A DNA stretch of 10,208 nucleotides from JBBRCX01 sp038204465 (GCA_038204465.1 JBBRCX010000135.1:1-10208), one strand, 5' to 3'. Counted from the first letter of the stretch, positions 1 to 6,204 are shown. The notes: generated by a model not told the origin, from the letters alone. Translations and numbers: made by a program.

Positions 1-349
1 AGGGACGGGTGGCGCGCCCATCGAAGACAAAATCGGTGCTGAAGTGAACGAGCGCCGTTCCGTACTCCTTTGCCAGCGCCGCCATCGCTCCAACGGCAGT
101 GCCGTTGATCGCGTTCGCTTTGGCCGGCTCATCCTCGCAAAGATCAACCTTCGTGTGCGCGGCACAATTCAGCAGCAGGGTCGGCCGCTGCTCGTGGAAA
201 AGTTTGCGCAGGTCCTCGTCGCGGGTGACATCACACGCCGCGCGGTCGAGGCTGATCGCCTTGCTGTCCCGGCGGCCCAGCGCCTCGGCCAGCGCGTGCG
301 CCAGCATCCCGTTGCCGCCGGTGATCATTGCGCGGTCGTAGATGTGCAT
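1..349 (-). CDS. rfbD: dTDP-4-dehydrorhamnose reductase (RmlD/RfbD), N-terminal part, cut by window edge
   Basis: The protein reduces dTDP-4-dehydro-L-rhamnose to dTDP-L-rhamnose with NAD(P)H, the last step of cytoplasmic dTDP-rhamnose synthesis. I translated 116 codons by hand. They show a Rossmann nucleotide-binding start (TGGNGML, residues 10-16), the NCAAHTKVD segment (61-69) and the family signature STDFVFDG (104-111), which carries the SDR-type Ser/Thr. The frame is open to the window edge, so the C-terminal two thirds, including the expected YxxxK, lie outside. I prefer the ATG at 349. The in-frame ATG at 328 would start inside the first beta strand and leave too little before the glycine loop. 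No SD is visible before either ATG. It is the fourth gene of the rfbC-rfbA-rfbB-rfbD set, 71 bases after rfbB, with a stem-loop in that gap. Confidence 0.9.
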   Translation of the reverse strand, partial: MHIYDRAMITGGNGMLAHALAEALGRRDSKAISLDRAACDVTRDEDLRKLFHEQRPTLLLNCAAHTKVDLCEDEPAKANAINGTAVGAMAALAKEYGTALVHFSTDFVFDGRATRP

Positions 350-377
350 TATGGATTGACCCGCTAACTGGCCGGAC

Positions 378-415
378 GGCTCAGCACGGGAAAGACGCCC
401 GTGCCCCATTGAGCC
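378..415 (-). other. Strong stem-loop in the rfbB-rfbD intercistronic gap
   Basis: A perfect 7-bp stem (GCACGGG, 384-390, with CCCGTGC, 398-404) closes a 7-base loop. It is extended by a second 6-bp stem (GGCTCA, 378-383, with TGAGCC, 410-415) after a 5-base bulge on one side. In the minus-strand mRNA it begins about 5 bases after the rfbB stop codon. No T-tract follows on the minus strand, so it does not look like a standard intrinsic terminator. An mRNA-stabilising or processing hairpin, or a partial terminator setting rfbD expression, would fit. The function is inferred; the pairing is seen directly. Confidence 0.55.
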
Positions 416-420
416 CACTG

Positions 421-1446
421 TTATCTCCCGGCGTACTGCGTTTCGTAGTAGTGAAGGTATTGGCCGCTCTTGATCGCGCGCCACCAGGGCTCGTGCGTCC
501 GGAACCAGTCGATCGTGGTCTTCATCGCTTCGTCGAAGCGGTGCTTTGGCGACCAGCCAAGCTCGCGGCGGATCTTGCTCGCGTCGATCGCATAACGGCG
601 ATCGTGGCCGGGGCGGTCCTTCACGTATTGCACGCTTTCGTCCCAGTTTTTGCCCATCTCGCGCAGGATGGTCTCGGTGATCGTGCGGTTGGTAATCTCG
701 TTGTTGCCGCCGATGTTGTAGACCTCGCCGGGCTTTCCCTTGTTCAGCACGGTCCACACCGCGTCGCAGTGGTCCTCGACATACAGCCAGTCGCGGACGT
801 TGAGCCCGTCGCCGTACAGCGGCACCTTCTTTCCCTCGATCAGGTTTGTCACGAACAGCGGGATCAGCTTCTCGGGGAAATGGTAGGGGCCATAATTGTT
901 TGAGCAGCGCGTCGTGAGCACGGGCATCTTGAACGTGTGATAGTACGAGCGGACGAGGCAGTCGCCGGCCGCCTTGCTGGCGCTGTACGGGCTGTTGGGC
1001 TGCAGCGGCGTCTGTTCCGTGAACTTCACTTCGGGCCGGTCCTCCGGAAGCGTGCCGTACACCTCATCGGTGCTGACCTGGAGATACTTCTCAATGCCCT
1101 TCGCTTTGGCGACGTCGAGCAGCACCTGCGTTCCGACGACGTTGGTCTGGATGAACGGCCCCGAGCCGAGAATGCTGCGATCGACGTGGCTCTCCGCCGC
1201 GAAGTGCACCACCTCGCCGACGCCATGCTCATCCCAGAGCGTCGAGAGCAGTTCCGCATCGCAGATGTCGCCCTTGATGAAAACGAGACGCTCGTCTTCG
1301 AGCAGGTCCTGAAGATTCGCCAGGTTGCCGGCGTAGGTAAGCTTATCGAGAGCGATCAGCTTCACGCGCTCGCCGCGCGTGAGCAGCATGCGCACGAAGT
1401 TCGATCCGATGAATCCCGCGGCGCCGGTGACAAGGATGCTTCGCAT
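421..1446 (-). CDS. rfbB: dTDP-glucose 4,6-dehydratase (RmlB/RfbB)
   Basis: This extended short-chain dehydrogenase converts dTDP-D-glucose to dTDP-4-dehydro-6-deoxy-D-glucose using tightly bound NAD+, the second step of dTDP-rhamnose synthesis. The 341-residue product is of normal family length. It has the NAD-binding GAAGFIG (8-14), the substrate-site segment HFAAESHVDRS (81-91), the catalytic Thr-Asp-Glu triad in STDEVYG (T126, D127, E128) and the YxxxK pair Y154/K158. The downstream NNYGPYHFPEKLIPL and GDGLNVRDWLYVEDHC segments are also typical. A GTG at 1464 would add six residues, but the GAGG of the SD (GAGGAAG) overlaps that GTG and is well placed for the ATG at 1446, which I take as the start. 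It lies 28 bases after rfbA and is surely co-transcribed with it. Confidence 0.97.
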   Translation of the reverse strand: MRSILVTGAAGFIGSNFVRMLLTRGERVKLIALDKLTYAGNLANLQDLLEDERLVFIKGDICDAELLSTLWDEHGVGEVVHFAAESHVDRSILGSGPFIQTNVVGTQVLLDVAKAKGIEKYLQVSTDEVYGTLPEDRPEVKFTEQTPLQPNSPYSASKAAGDCLVRSYYHTFKMPVLTTRCSNNYGPYHFPEKLIPLFVTNLIEGKKVPLYGDGLNVRDWLYVEDHCDAVWTVLNKGKPGEVYNIGGNNEITNRTITETILREMGKNWDESVQYVKDRPGHDRRYAIDASKIRRELGWSPKHRFDEAMKTTIDWFRTHEPWWRAIKSGQYLHYYETQYAGR

Positions 1447-1474
1447 GCGTCTGTACTTCCTCACTCGCGGCGGA

Positions 1475-2218
1475 TCACGTCACCGCTGATTCCTTGTTGG
1501 CGCCGCCCTGCGCGACCATGTTGCAGGCCTTGAGGTAGAAGTCGATGTTCTCCCCGCCGTCCGCCCAGAAGCCCTGCACCTTGTCGGCGGTCATCTCGCC
1601 GCGCTCGATGTACGCGTTGTTGACGTCGGTAATCTCCAGCTCGTTGCGGGCGCTGGGCTTCAGGGTCTTGACGATGTCGAACACCTTGCCGTCATAGAAA
1701 TAGATGCCAATGACCGCCCAGTGGCTCTTGGGGTCGTTCGGCTTCTCGACGATGCGTACGACGCGGTCGCCGTTCATTTCAGCGACACCATAGGCCTTGG
1801 GGTTCTCCACTTCGGACAGCAGGATCTTCGCCCCCTGCCCCTGATGGCGGAACTTGCGGCACGCCTCCCTGATGGAATACTCGACGATGTTGTCGCCGAG
1901 GATCAGGCAGATGGAATCGCCTTCCGCGAAGTGCTCGGCCAGCCCAAGCGCCTGGGCGATCCCGCCGGCTCCATCCTGGTAGGTGTAGTTCAACTCCTTG
2001 AGGCCAAATTCGCGTCCATTGCCGAGCAGGCGGATGAAATCGCCGGCGTTGTTGCCGCCGGTGACGAGCAGCACTTCATCGATTCCCGCCTTGGCCATGC
2101 ATTCCAGCGGGTAGTAGATCATCGGCTTGTTGTAGACCGGGAGCAGGTGCTTGTTGGTCACCTTGGTGAGGGGGAACAAGCGGCTGCCGGTGCCGCCGGC
2201 GAGAATGACGCCTTTCAT
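1475..2218 (-). CDS. rfbA: Glucose-1-phosphate thymidylyltransferase, short form (RmlA/RfbA)
   Basis: The enzyme joins glucose-1-phosphate and dTTP to give dTDP-glucose and pyrophosphate, the entry step of dTDP-rhamnose synthesis. The nucleotidyltransferase signature is clear: GGTGSRL (8-14), then K23 and HLLPVYNKPMIYYPL. Further on are LILGDNIVEY (metal-binding Asp), NPKAYGVAE and EKPNDPKSHWAVIGIYFYD. The product is 247 residues. Classical RmlA enzymes have about 290, so the usual C-terminal helical extension is absent. The frame ends with a clean stop after SAVT, so this looks like the natural short form seen in other phyla and not a truncation. The start is supported by GGAG (2227-2230) 8 bases before the ATG. 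It sits 192 bases after rfbC and 28 bases before rfbB. Confidence 0.95.
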   Translation of the reverse strand: MKGVILAGGTGSRLFPLTKVTNKHLLPVYNKPMIYYPLECMAKAGIDEVLLVTGGNNAGDFIRLLGNGREFGLKELNYTYQDGAGGIAQALGLAEHFAEGDSICLILGDNIVEYSIREACRKFRHQGQGAKILLSEVENPKAYGVAEMNGDRVVRIVEKPNDPKSHWAVIGIYFYDGKVFDIVKTLKPSARNELEITDVNNAYIERGEMTADKVQGFWADGGENIDFYLKACNMVAQGGANKESAVT

Positions 2219-2265
2219 CGGTCGCGCTCCAGGGTGCGGATGCCGGTAAGGACGATTACATCTAT

Positions 2266-2311
2266 CCGCCGCACGGCGGGCAGGAGGTCGCCCGGCGGTG
2301 GCCGGTTGACC
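2266..2311 (-). other. Two small stem-loops in the rfbC-rfbA gap
   Basis: The 192-base gap between rfbC and rfbA (2219-2410) holds no recognisable gene. Two GC-rich hairpins lie in it. One is CCGCC/GGCGG (2266-2270 with 2275-2279, 4-base loop). The other is CCGGC/GCCGG (2292-2296 with 2301-2305), extended by GGTC/GACC (2286-2289 with 2308-2311) across a 2x2 internal loop. Neither is followed by a T-tract on the minus strand. They may modulate read-through or stability within the operon. In GC-rich DNA such short hairpins also arise by chance, hence the low confidence. Confidence 0.3.
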
Positions 2312-2410
2312 ATAAATACATCGGCTGGACGCTCTTGGCCAGTAAGCGGCGCTCCCAAGGGCGGCCCTGCGAGCGACTGCCGTTATCGGACCGCAACAAC
2401 CCCCGACGGA

Positions 2411-2962
2411 TCAAAAAAGGTCGGTGGCGTCGCGAAAGAACGGCTGTTCCGCATCGCGCTTGGAGAGGATGGCCTGTTCCGGCGCGACGCCCCACTCGAT
2501 CCCCAATTGAGGGTCATTCCATCGAATGCCGCGCTCGTGCGCCGGCGAATAGTATCGGGTCACCTTGTAAATCACTTCGGTATTGGGCTCGAGCGTTACG
2601 AACCCGTGCGCGAATCCGGCGGGCACGAAAATCTGCCGCCAGTTTTCCGCGCTGATCACCGCGCTCACGTGCCGTCCGAACGTCGGCGAGCTTCGACGCG
2701 CATCCACCGCCACGTCCAGGACCGCCCCCCGCACGACGCGCACCAGTTTATCCTGCGCCATCGGCGCGACCTGGTAGTGCAGGCCGCGGACCACCCCCTT
2801 CGCGGCCGAGAGCGAGTGGTTGTCCTGCACAAATTCCACATCGATGCCGGCGTCGCGCAGGAGCCTGCGGCTGTAGATTTCCGAGAAGAACCCACGCTCG
2901 TCGCCGAGCTTCTTCGGCACAAGAATGCGCACCTCCGGGATTTCGGTTGGGATGACCTGCAT
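2411..2962 (-). CDS. rfbC: dTDP-4-dehydrorhamnose 3,5-epimerase (RmlC/RfbC)
   Basis: This cupin-fold enzyme epimerises C3 and C5 of dTDP-4-dehydro-6-deoxy-D-glucose to give dTDP-4-dehydro-L-rhamnose, the third pathway step. The 183-residue product has normal length. It shows DERGFFSEIY (21-30), the catalytic-base motif RGLHYQ (H62), D83 in VLDVAVD, VPAGFAHGF (113-121, H119), the Tyr-containing IYKVTRYY (131-138) and the terminal RWNDPQLGIEW block. The ATG at 2962 has no SD; a -10-like GATATT sits 7 bases before it. ispH ends 60 bases upstream. The coding end contains a run of six T residues on the coding strand, immediately before the TGA stop. It is the first gene of the rhamnose set. Confidence 0.95.
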   Translation of the reverse strand: MQVIPTEIPEVRILVPKKLGDERGFFSEIYSRRLLRDAGIDVEFVQDNHSLSAAKGVVRGLHYQVAPMAQDKLVRVVRGAVLDVAVDARRSSPTFGRHVSAVISAENWRQIFVPAGFAHGFVTLEPNTEVIYKVTRYYSPAHERGIRWNDPQLGIEWGVAPEQAILSKRDAEQPFFRDATDLF

Positions 2963-3022
2963 TGCTGGGAATATCGGCTGGCCCGGGGTCCGGGGAAACA
3001 GGTACGGTAAGTCGATGGCGAA

Positions 3023-3961
3023 TTACCGAACAATCGCCAGGCTCTTCAGCGAACGCGGAGCATCGAACGAAATGTCCTCCTCGACCAGCGTCCTCGTTTC
3101 AACCGTCGCGCCGAACTGTAGCCGCAGCCGTGCGAGAAGCTCTTCGACGAGATGCTCCGGCGCCGATGCGCCCGCGGTCACGAGCACCGATTGCTTGCCC
3201 TGCAGCCAGGCAGGATCGAGCCCCGTCTGATCATCGATCAGATAAGCGTCGCGGCCCGCCTCGCGCGCGCGGTCGACCAGCCGTTGCGAATTCGAGCTGT
3301 TGCGGCTCCCGATGACCAGCACGACGTCCACTTCCGGCGCCAGCTCAGTCACCGCGCTCTGCCGATTCGTCGTCGCGTAACAGATGTCTTCCTTTGGAGG
3401 GCCCTTGATGTTCGGGAACCGCTTCTTCAGGGCGGTGATGGTCCGCATCGCGTCGGAGACGCTCAAGGTCGTCTGCGTCACGAACGCCAGCTTGTTTGAA
3501 TCGGGGACCTGCAGCGTCTCCACCTCCTCCGGGCCTTCGACGACGATGATCGAGCCCGGAACTTCGCCGACAGTGCCGATCGCCTCGTCGTGATTCGCGT
3601 GTCCGACGAAAATGATCGTGTATCCCTCGCGGGCGAAGCGCAGCACCTCCAGGTGGACCTTCGTCACCAGCGGGCAGGTCGCATCCACCTCGACGAGCCG
3701 GCGGGTTTTCGCCTCACGCCGGATTTCCGGCGAGATCCCGTGGGCGCTGTAGACCACCACGCCGCCCTCCGGCACCTCGCGGACATCGTCCACAAAGGTC
3801 ACGCCCCGGCCTCGGAAGCCGTCGACGACGTGGCGGTTATGCACGATCTCGTGATAGACGTAAACCGGCGGCCCCTTGAGGCGCAACACTTCGTCGACGA
3901 CGTCGATCGCCATGTTGACGCCAGCACAAAAACCGCGCGGGTTTGCAAGCAGGACCTTCAT
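3023..3961 (-). CDS. ispH: 4-hydroxy-3-methylbut-2-enyl diphosphate reductase (IspH/LytB)
   Basis: IspH is the final enzyme of the MEP pathway. It reductively dehydroxylates HMBPP to isopentenyl and dimethylallyl diphosphate with a [4Fe-4S] cluster. The 312-residue product matches the family length. The three cluster cysteines are in place: C12 (RGFCAG), C96 (DATCPLV) and C194 (DICYATTNRQ). Substrate and catalytic residues are also visible: H41, H74 (YSAHGIS), H124 and E126 (GHANHDEAIG), T165 (TQTTLS) and the GSRNSSNSQRL block. The ATG at 3961 starts directly at the conserved MKVLLANPRGFCAGV, so the start is secure although no SD is seen. The gene is divergent from the DUF1015 gene (110-base gap) and 60 bases upstream of rfbC, so it may share a transcript with the rhamnose genes. 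Confidence 0.97.
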   Translation of the reverse strand: MKVLLANPRGFCAGVNMAIDVVDEVLRLKGPPVYVYHEIVHNRHVVDGFRGRGVTFVDDVREVPEGGVVVYSAHGISPEIRREAKTRRLVEVDATCPLVTKVHLEVLRFAREGYTIIFVGHANHDEAIGTVGEVPGSIIVVEGPEEVETLQVPDSNKLAFVTQTTLSVSDAMRTITALKKRFPNIKGPPKEDICYATTNRQSAVTELAPEVDVVLVIGSRNSSNSQRLVDRAREAGRDAYLIDDQTGLDPAWLQGKQSVLVTAGASAPEHLVEELLARLRLQFGATVETRTLVEEDISFDAPRSLKSLAIVR

Positions 3962-3970
3962 GTGCGTTCG

Positions 3971-3976
3971 ATTCTA
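3971..3976 (-). promoter_or_regulatory. Candidate -10 element of ispH
   Basis: The minus strand reads TAGAAT (5 of 6 consensus matches) ending 9 bases before the ispH ATG. Transcription would then start about 3 bases before the start codon, giving an almost leaderless mRNA, in line with the missing SD. The only -35-like sequence is a poor TTGGAC 19 bases upstream, so this is tentative. Confidence 0.35.
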
Positions 3977-4071
3977 CGGGAAACCGGCCGCAAGGGTCCA
4001 ACCCAAATCGATGGTGCGCCGCAATCGCGCGTCCGTAGCCCGCATTCCAGCCCGCGGTTATTCTCCCCGCC

Positions 4072-5376
4072 ATGGCGCATATCAAGCCGTTCGCGGGGAT
4101 ACATTATTCCAAAACCGCCGGCCTGGAAATGTCGCGGATCATCGCGCCGCCTTACGACGTGCTGAACGAGCAGCAGAAGGGGTCGCTTCAGGCACGGCAT
4201 CCACACAACATCGTCAACATCGACCTGCCACACCTGCCACCGAAGACGGCGGGACCGGATGAAACGTACGAAAAGTCAAACGTCACGCTGCAGGCGTGGC
4301 TGTCGGGGGGAGTGCTCAAGCGCGATCATCGCCGAGCGCTCTACCCCTACACGCAGAGCTTCAAGCATGGCGAGCGCACCTATCATCGCCGCGGATTCTT
4401 CGCACTGGTGCGCTTATCGCCGTTCGGCGCCGGCCAGGTGGTGCCGCACGAGAAGACCTACAAGGGAGCGATTGAGGATCGGCTCAAGCTGATGCGCGCC
4501 ACGGGCGTGCAGCTTTCGCCTATCTTCGGGTTGTACAGCGACGCGAAAAACGAAATTACCGGCCTGCTCTATCACAACCTCGCCAGGCCCGAGCTTTCCG
4601 GAACGCTCGACGGCGTGCAGAACGATCTGTGGAGCATCATCGACGCGGAGCTGGAGAACCAGGTGATCGACCTGATGGGCCAGCGGCCCATCTATATCGC
4701 GGATGGGCATCACCGCTACACCACCGCGCTGCAGTTTCAGTATGAGGCCGAGCAGAAGAACGGCGGCGTACTGCCGCCGCATCACCCGGCGAACTTCTGC
4801 ATGTTCGTCCTCGTCGGCATGCAGGATGACGGCCTGCTCATCCTCCCGACGCACCGGCTGATCGGCGGGCTCTACGGCTTTGAGATCGGGGCCTTCGAGG
4901 CCGCGGTGCGCGAGCACTTTGAGATCACCGGTCTGGCGGTCCCACCGGAGCGCATCGCGGAGGCGGCCCAGGCGCTTTCCGCGGAGTCGCTCCACACCTT
5001 CGGACTGTACGATGGAAAGACCAAAACCCTTTACAGGCTGAGCCTGAAGAACCCGGAGGTCCTGGCGGCGCTGGAGCCCGCCAAGAGCGAGGCCTGGCGC
5101 AGACTTGACGTCGCGATCCTTCAGCGCTACCTGCTCGATGAGGTGATCCAGCCCAAATTTGCCGGCGGGAAAGAGCTGACCAAGGGGTACAGCGCCGACG
5201 CGAAAAGCATCCCGGCGGAAGTAGACGGCAAGAAATACCAGATCGCCCTGCTGCTGCGCCCAACGCCGCTGCACGCGCTGGAAGACCTGGGGCGTCACGG
5301 CGAAGTCATGCCGCAGAAGAGCACCTACTTCTATCCCAAACTCGCGACAGGAATGATCATGAACCCGCTGCGATAA
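4072..5376 (+). CDS. DUF1015 family protein, function unknown
   Basis: This 434-residue protein belongs to the DUF1015 family (Pfam PF06245), widely conserved in bacteria and without an established biochemical role that I know of. Family hallmarks are all present. These are the N-terminal HIKPFAGIHY start and RIIAPPYDV (22-30), QVVPHEKTYKG with H126-E127-K128-T129, and the His/Asp-rich IADGHHRYTTAL (D211, H213, H214, R215, Y216). The C-terminal end is MPQKSTYFYPKLATGMIMNPL. Clustered conserved His, Asp, Glu and Lys suggest an enzyme, but no reaction can be named. No signal peptide or membrane segment is seen, so it is probably cytoplasmic. There is no SD before the ATG; a weak -10-like TATTCT (4059-4064) ends 7 bases before it. 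It is divergent from ispH. Confidence 0.9.
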   Translation: MAHIKPFAGIHYSKTAGLEMSRIIAPPYDVLNEQQKGSLQARHPHNIVNIDLPHLPPKTAGPDETYEKSNVTLQAWLSGGVLKRDHRRALYPYTQSFKHGERTYHRRGFFALVRLSPFGAGQVVPHEKTYKGAIEDRLKLMRATGVQLSPIFGLYSDAKNEITGLLYHNLARPELSGTLDGVQNDLWSIIDAELENQVIDLMGQRPIYIADGHHRYTTALQFQYEAEQKNGGVLPPHHPANFCMFVLVGMQDDGLLILPTHRLIGGLYGFEIGAFEAAVREHFEITGLAVPPERIAEAAQALSAESLHTFGLYDGKTKTLYRLSLKNPEVLAALEPAKSEAWRRLDVAILQRYLLDEVIQPKFAGGKELTKGYSADAKSIPAEVDGKKYQIALLLRPTPLHALEDLGRHGEVMPQKSTYFYPKLATGMIMNPLR

Positions 5377-5451
5377 TCTGATGGCGTGGATCGCATCTGC
5401 AACCTACTTACCGCACGCGCAGATTACAATCCCGTCACCGTGAAGGAATCT

Positions 5452-5781
5452 ATGAGGGTCGTTTGGCTGGCCTCTTATCCGCGATCGGGGAACACGTGGC
5501 TGCGGTTCCTCAGCGCGCCGGATCGCTGCGTGAGCCTCGGCGGCAACGCGACCAAGATACCGCGCACCACGCGCGCCGCCCATCTCACTGAATTACATTC
5601 GCAGTGCAACTCGGCGGCCTGGGACCGGAACTACTCCGCAGCCGCCAATGCGGTCGCCCGCGCAAGGTGGCACGAAGTGTTGTCGGCATTGCTCAATGAC
5701 CCTGACTTTGCCGCTCCGACTCATATAACTTCCGTCGCGGGAAATTGCTTCACATCAGGGCGCGGGTCATGTATAATCGCC
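5452..5781 (+). pseudogene. Sulfotransferase gene head (P-loop motif) followed by unrecognised sequence; probable gene remnant
   Basis: From the ATG at 5452 the first 20 residues read like the start of a PAPS-dependent sulfotransferase: VVWLASYPRSGNTWLRFL, whose PRSGNTW is the 5'-phosphosulfate-binding P-loop. An AAGGA lies 4 bases before this ATG, and TACAAT (5425-5430) could be its -10. After residue 20 the similarity stops abruptly. The next 90 codons (5512-5781) show no sulfotransferase motif in this or the other frames I read, and I recognise nothing in them. The frame has no stop and runs on into the STAS gene, which would give a 250-residue fusion. A separate promoter and SD for the STAS part argue against a real fusion. 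Real sulfotransferases have over 200 residues, so a deletion or rearrangement is the likeliest origin. This entry covers the 432-base space between the DUF1015 and STAS genes. Confidence 0.5.
5749..5777 (+). promoter_or_regulatory. Sigma-70-type promoter of the STAS gene
   Basis: TTCACA (5749-5754, 5 of 6 matches to the -35 consensus) is separated by exactly 17 bases from a perfect TATAAT (5772-5777). The predicted transcription start is near 5784. The gene's SD and GTG start lie just downstream, giving a leader of about 25 bases. This is the best promoter in the window. Confidence 0.7.
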
Positions 5782-5794
5782 ATGGGCAATCGGG

Positions 5795-5800
5795 AAGGAG
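5795..5800 (+). promoter_or_regulatory. Shine-Dalgarno that decides the STAS start
   Basis: AAGGAG, extended to GGGAAGGAG, lies 8 bases before the GTG at 5809. The in-frame ATG at 5782 lies upstream of this site, next to the predicted transcription start, and cannot use it. The GTG is therefore preferred. Confidence 0.7.
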
Positions 5801-5808
5801 CGCGGGCT

Positions 5809-6204
5809 GTGGAATTCTACTATGACGAGATGGATCGAGACCTGCTTGTGCTGAAGGCCGATGGCGGCCTCAATTCTCACAATGCCGAGGAGTTTGTCGG
5901 CAAGCTGGAACGGCTCATCGAGGCTGGACTGCGAAACATCATCGTCGACTGCAGTGGACTCGACTACATCTCCAGCTTCGGCATCGGCGTGCTGATCCGT
6001 CTTCACAAGCGGCTCAAATCGGTCGGCGGCGACGTCAAGCTCGCCGCCATCAAGTCCAAGCTCATTCAGGTGCTCTCGATCGTCCGGCTCGACCAGATCC
6101 TCGACATCTATCCCGACGTCAACCGCGCCCGCCTCGCCTTCCGGCCCGTGAAGGCCAGCGTTCCAGACGCCACCCGCCCCGCCGATGGTGCGCAAGCCGT
6201 TTGA
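5809..6204 (+). CDS. STAS-domain protein, anti-sigma factor antagonist type
   Basis: The 131-residue product is a single STAS domain of the SpoIIAA/RsbV kind with a short Ala/Pro-rich tail. Such proteins bind anti-sigma kinases in partner-switching pathways; related STAS proteins act in other signalling. The domain opens with a beta strand (LLVLKADG, 12-19). Then come the helix AEEFVGKLERLIEAG, the strand NIIVDCSGLDYI (43-54), the switch segment SSFGIGVLIRL (55-65) and VGGDVKLAAIKSKLIQVLSI. In SpoIIAA the residue just before the glycine is the phosphorylated Ser; here it is Phe57, preceded by two serines (S55, S56). Phosphorylation is therefore possible but not certain. No kinase, phosphatase or sigma factor gene is nearby. 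The gene has its own promoter and SD and ends 116 bases before efp. The upstream in-frame ATG at 5782 is a less likely start. Confidence 0.85.
   Translation: MEFYYDEMDRDLLVLKADGGLNSHNAEEFVGKLERLIEAGLRNIIVDCSGLDYISSFGIGVLIRLHKRLKSVGGDVKLAAIKSKLIQVLSIVRLDQILDIYPDVNRARLAFRPVKASVPDATRPADGAQAV

Noticed and set aside
1447..1464. GTG at 1464 as the rfbB start
   Set aside because: The GTG overlaps the GAGG of the SD that serves the ATG at 1446. The extra residues MRKYRR precede the conserved Rossmann start without need.
2218..2410. Plus-strand frame through the rfbC-rfbA gap (DDYIYPPHGGQEVARRW...) as a gene remnant
   Set aside because: It reads somewhat protein-like, but I could not match it to any family, and it continues as an antisense frame of rfbC. 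There is not enough to call a remnant.
2404..2425. CCGAC...GTCGG hairpin with a T-run at the rfbC end as a terminator
   Set aside because: The T-run lies in the loop and not after the stem, and it is part of the coding end of rfbC.
1721..3010. Plus-strand open frame of 429 codons opposite rfbA and rfbC
   Set aside because: It crosses two genes with complete catalytic motifs on the minus strand and resembles no protein family.
4414..5298. Minus-strand open frame of 294 codons opposite the DUF1015 gene
   Set aside because: DUF1015 motifs occur along the full plus-strand frame, and the minus frame has low-complexity antisense character.
5782..5808. ATG at 5782 as the STAS start
   Set aside because: It lies at the predicted transcription start and has no SD. 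The GTG at 5809 has AAGGAG at ideal spacing and begins directly at the domain.
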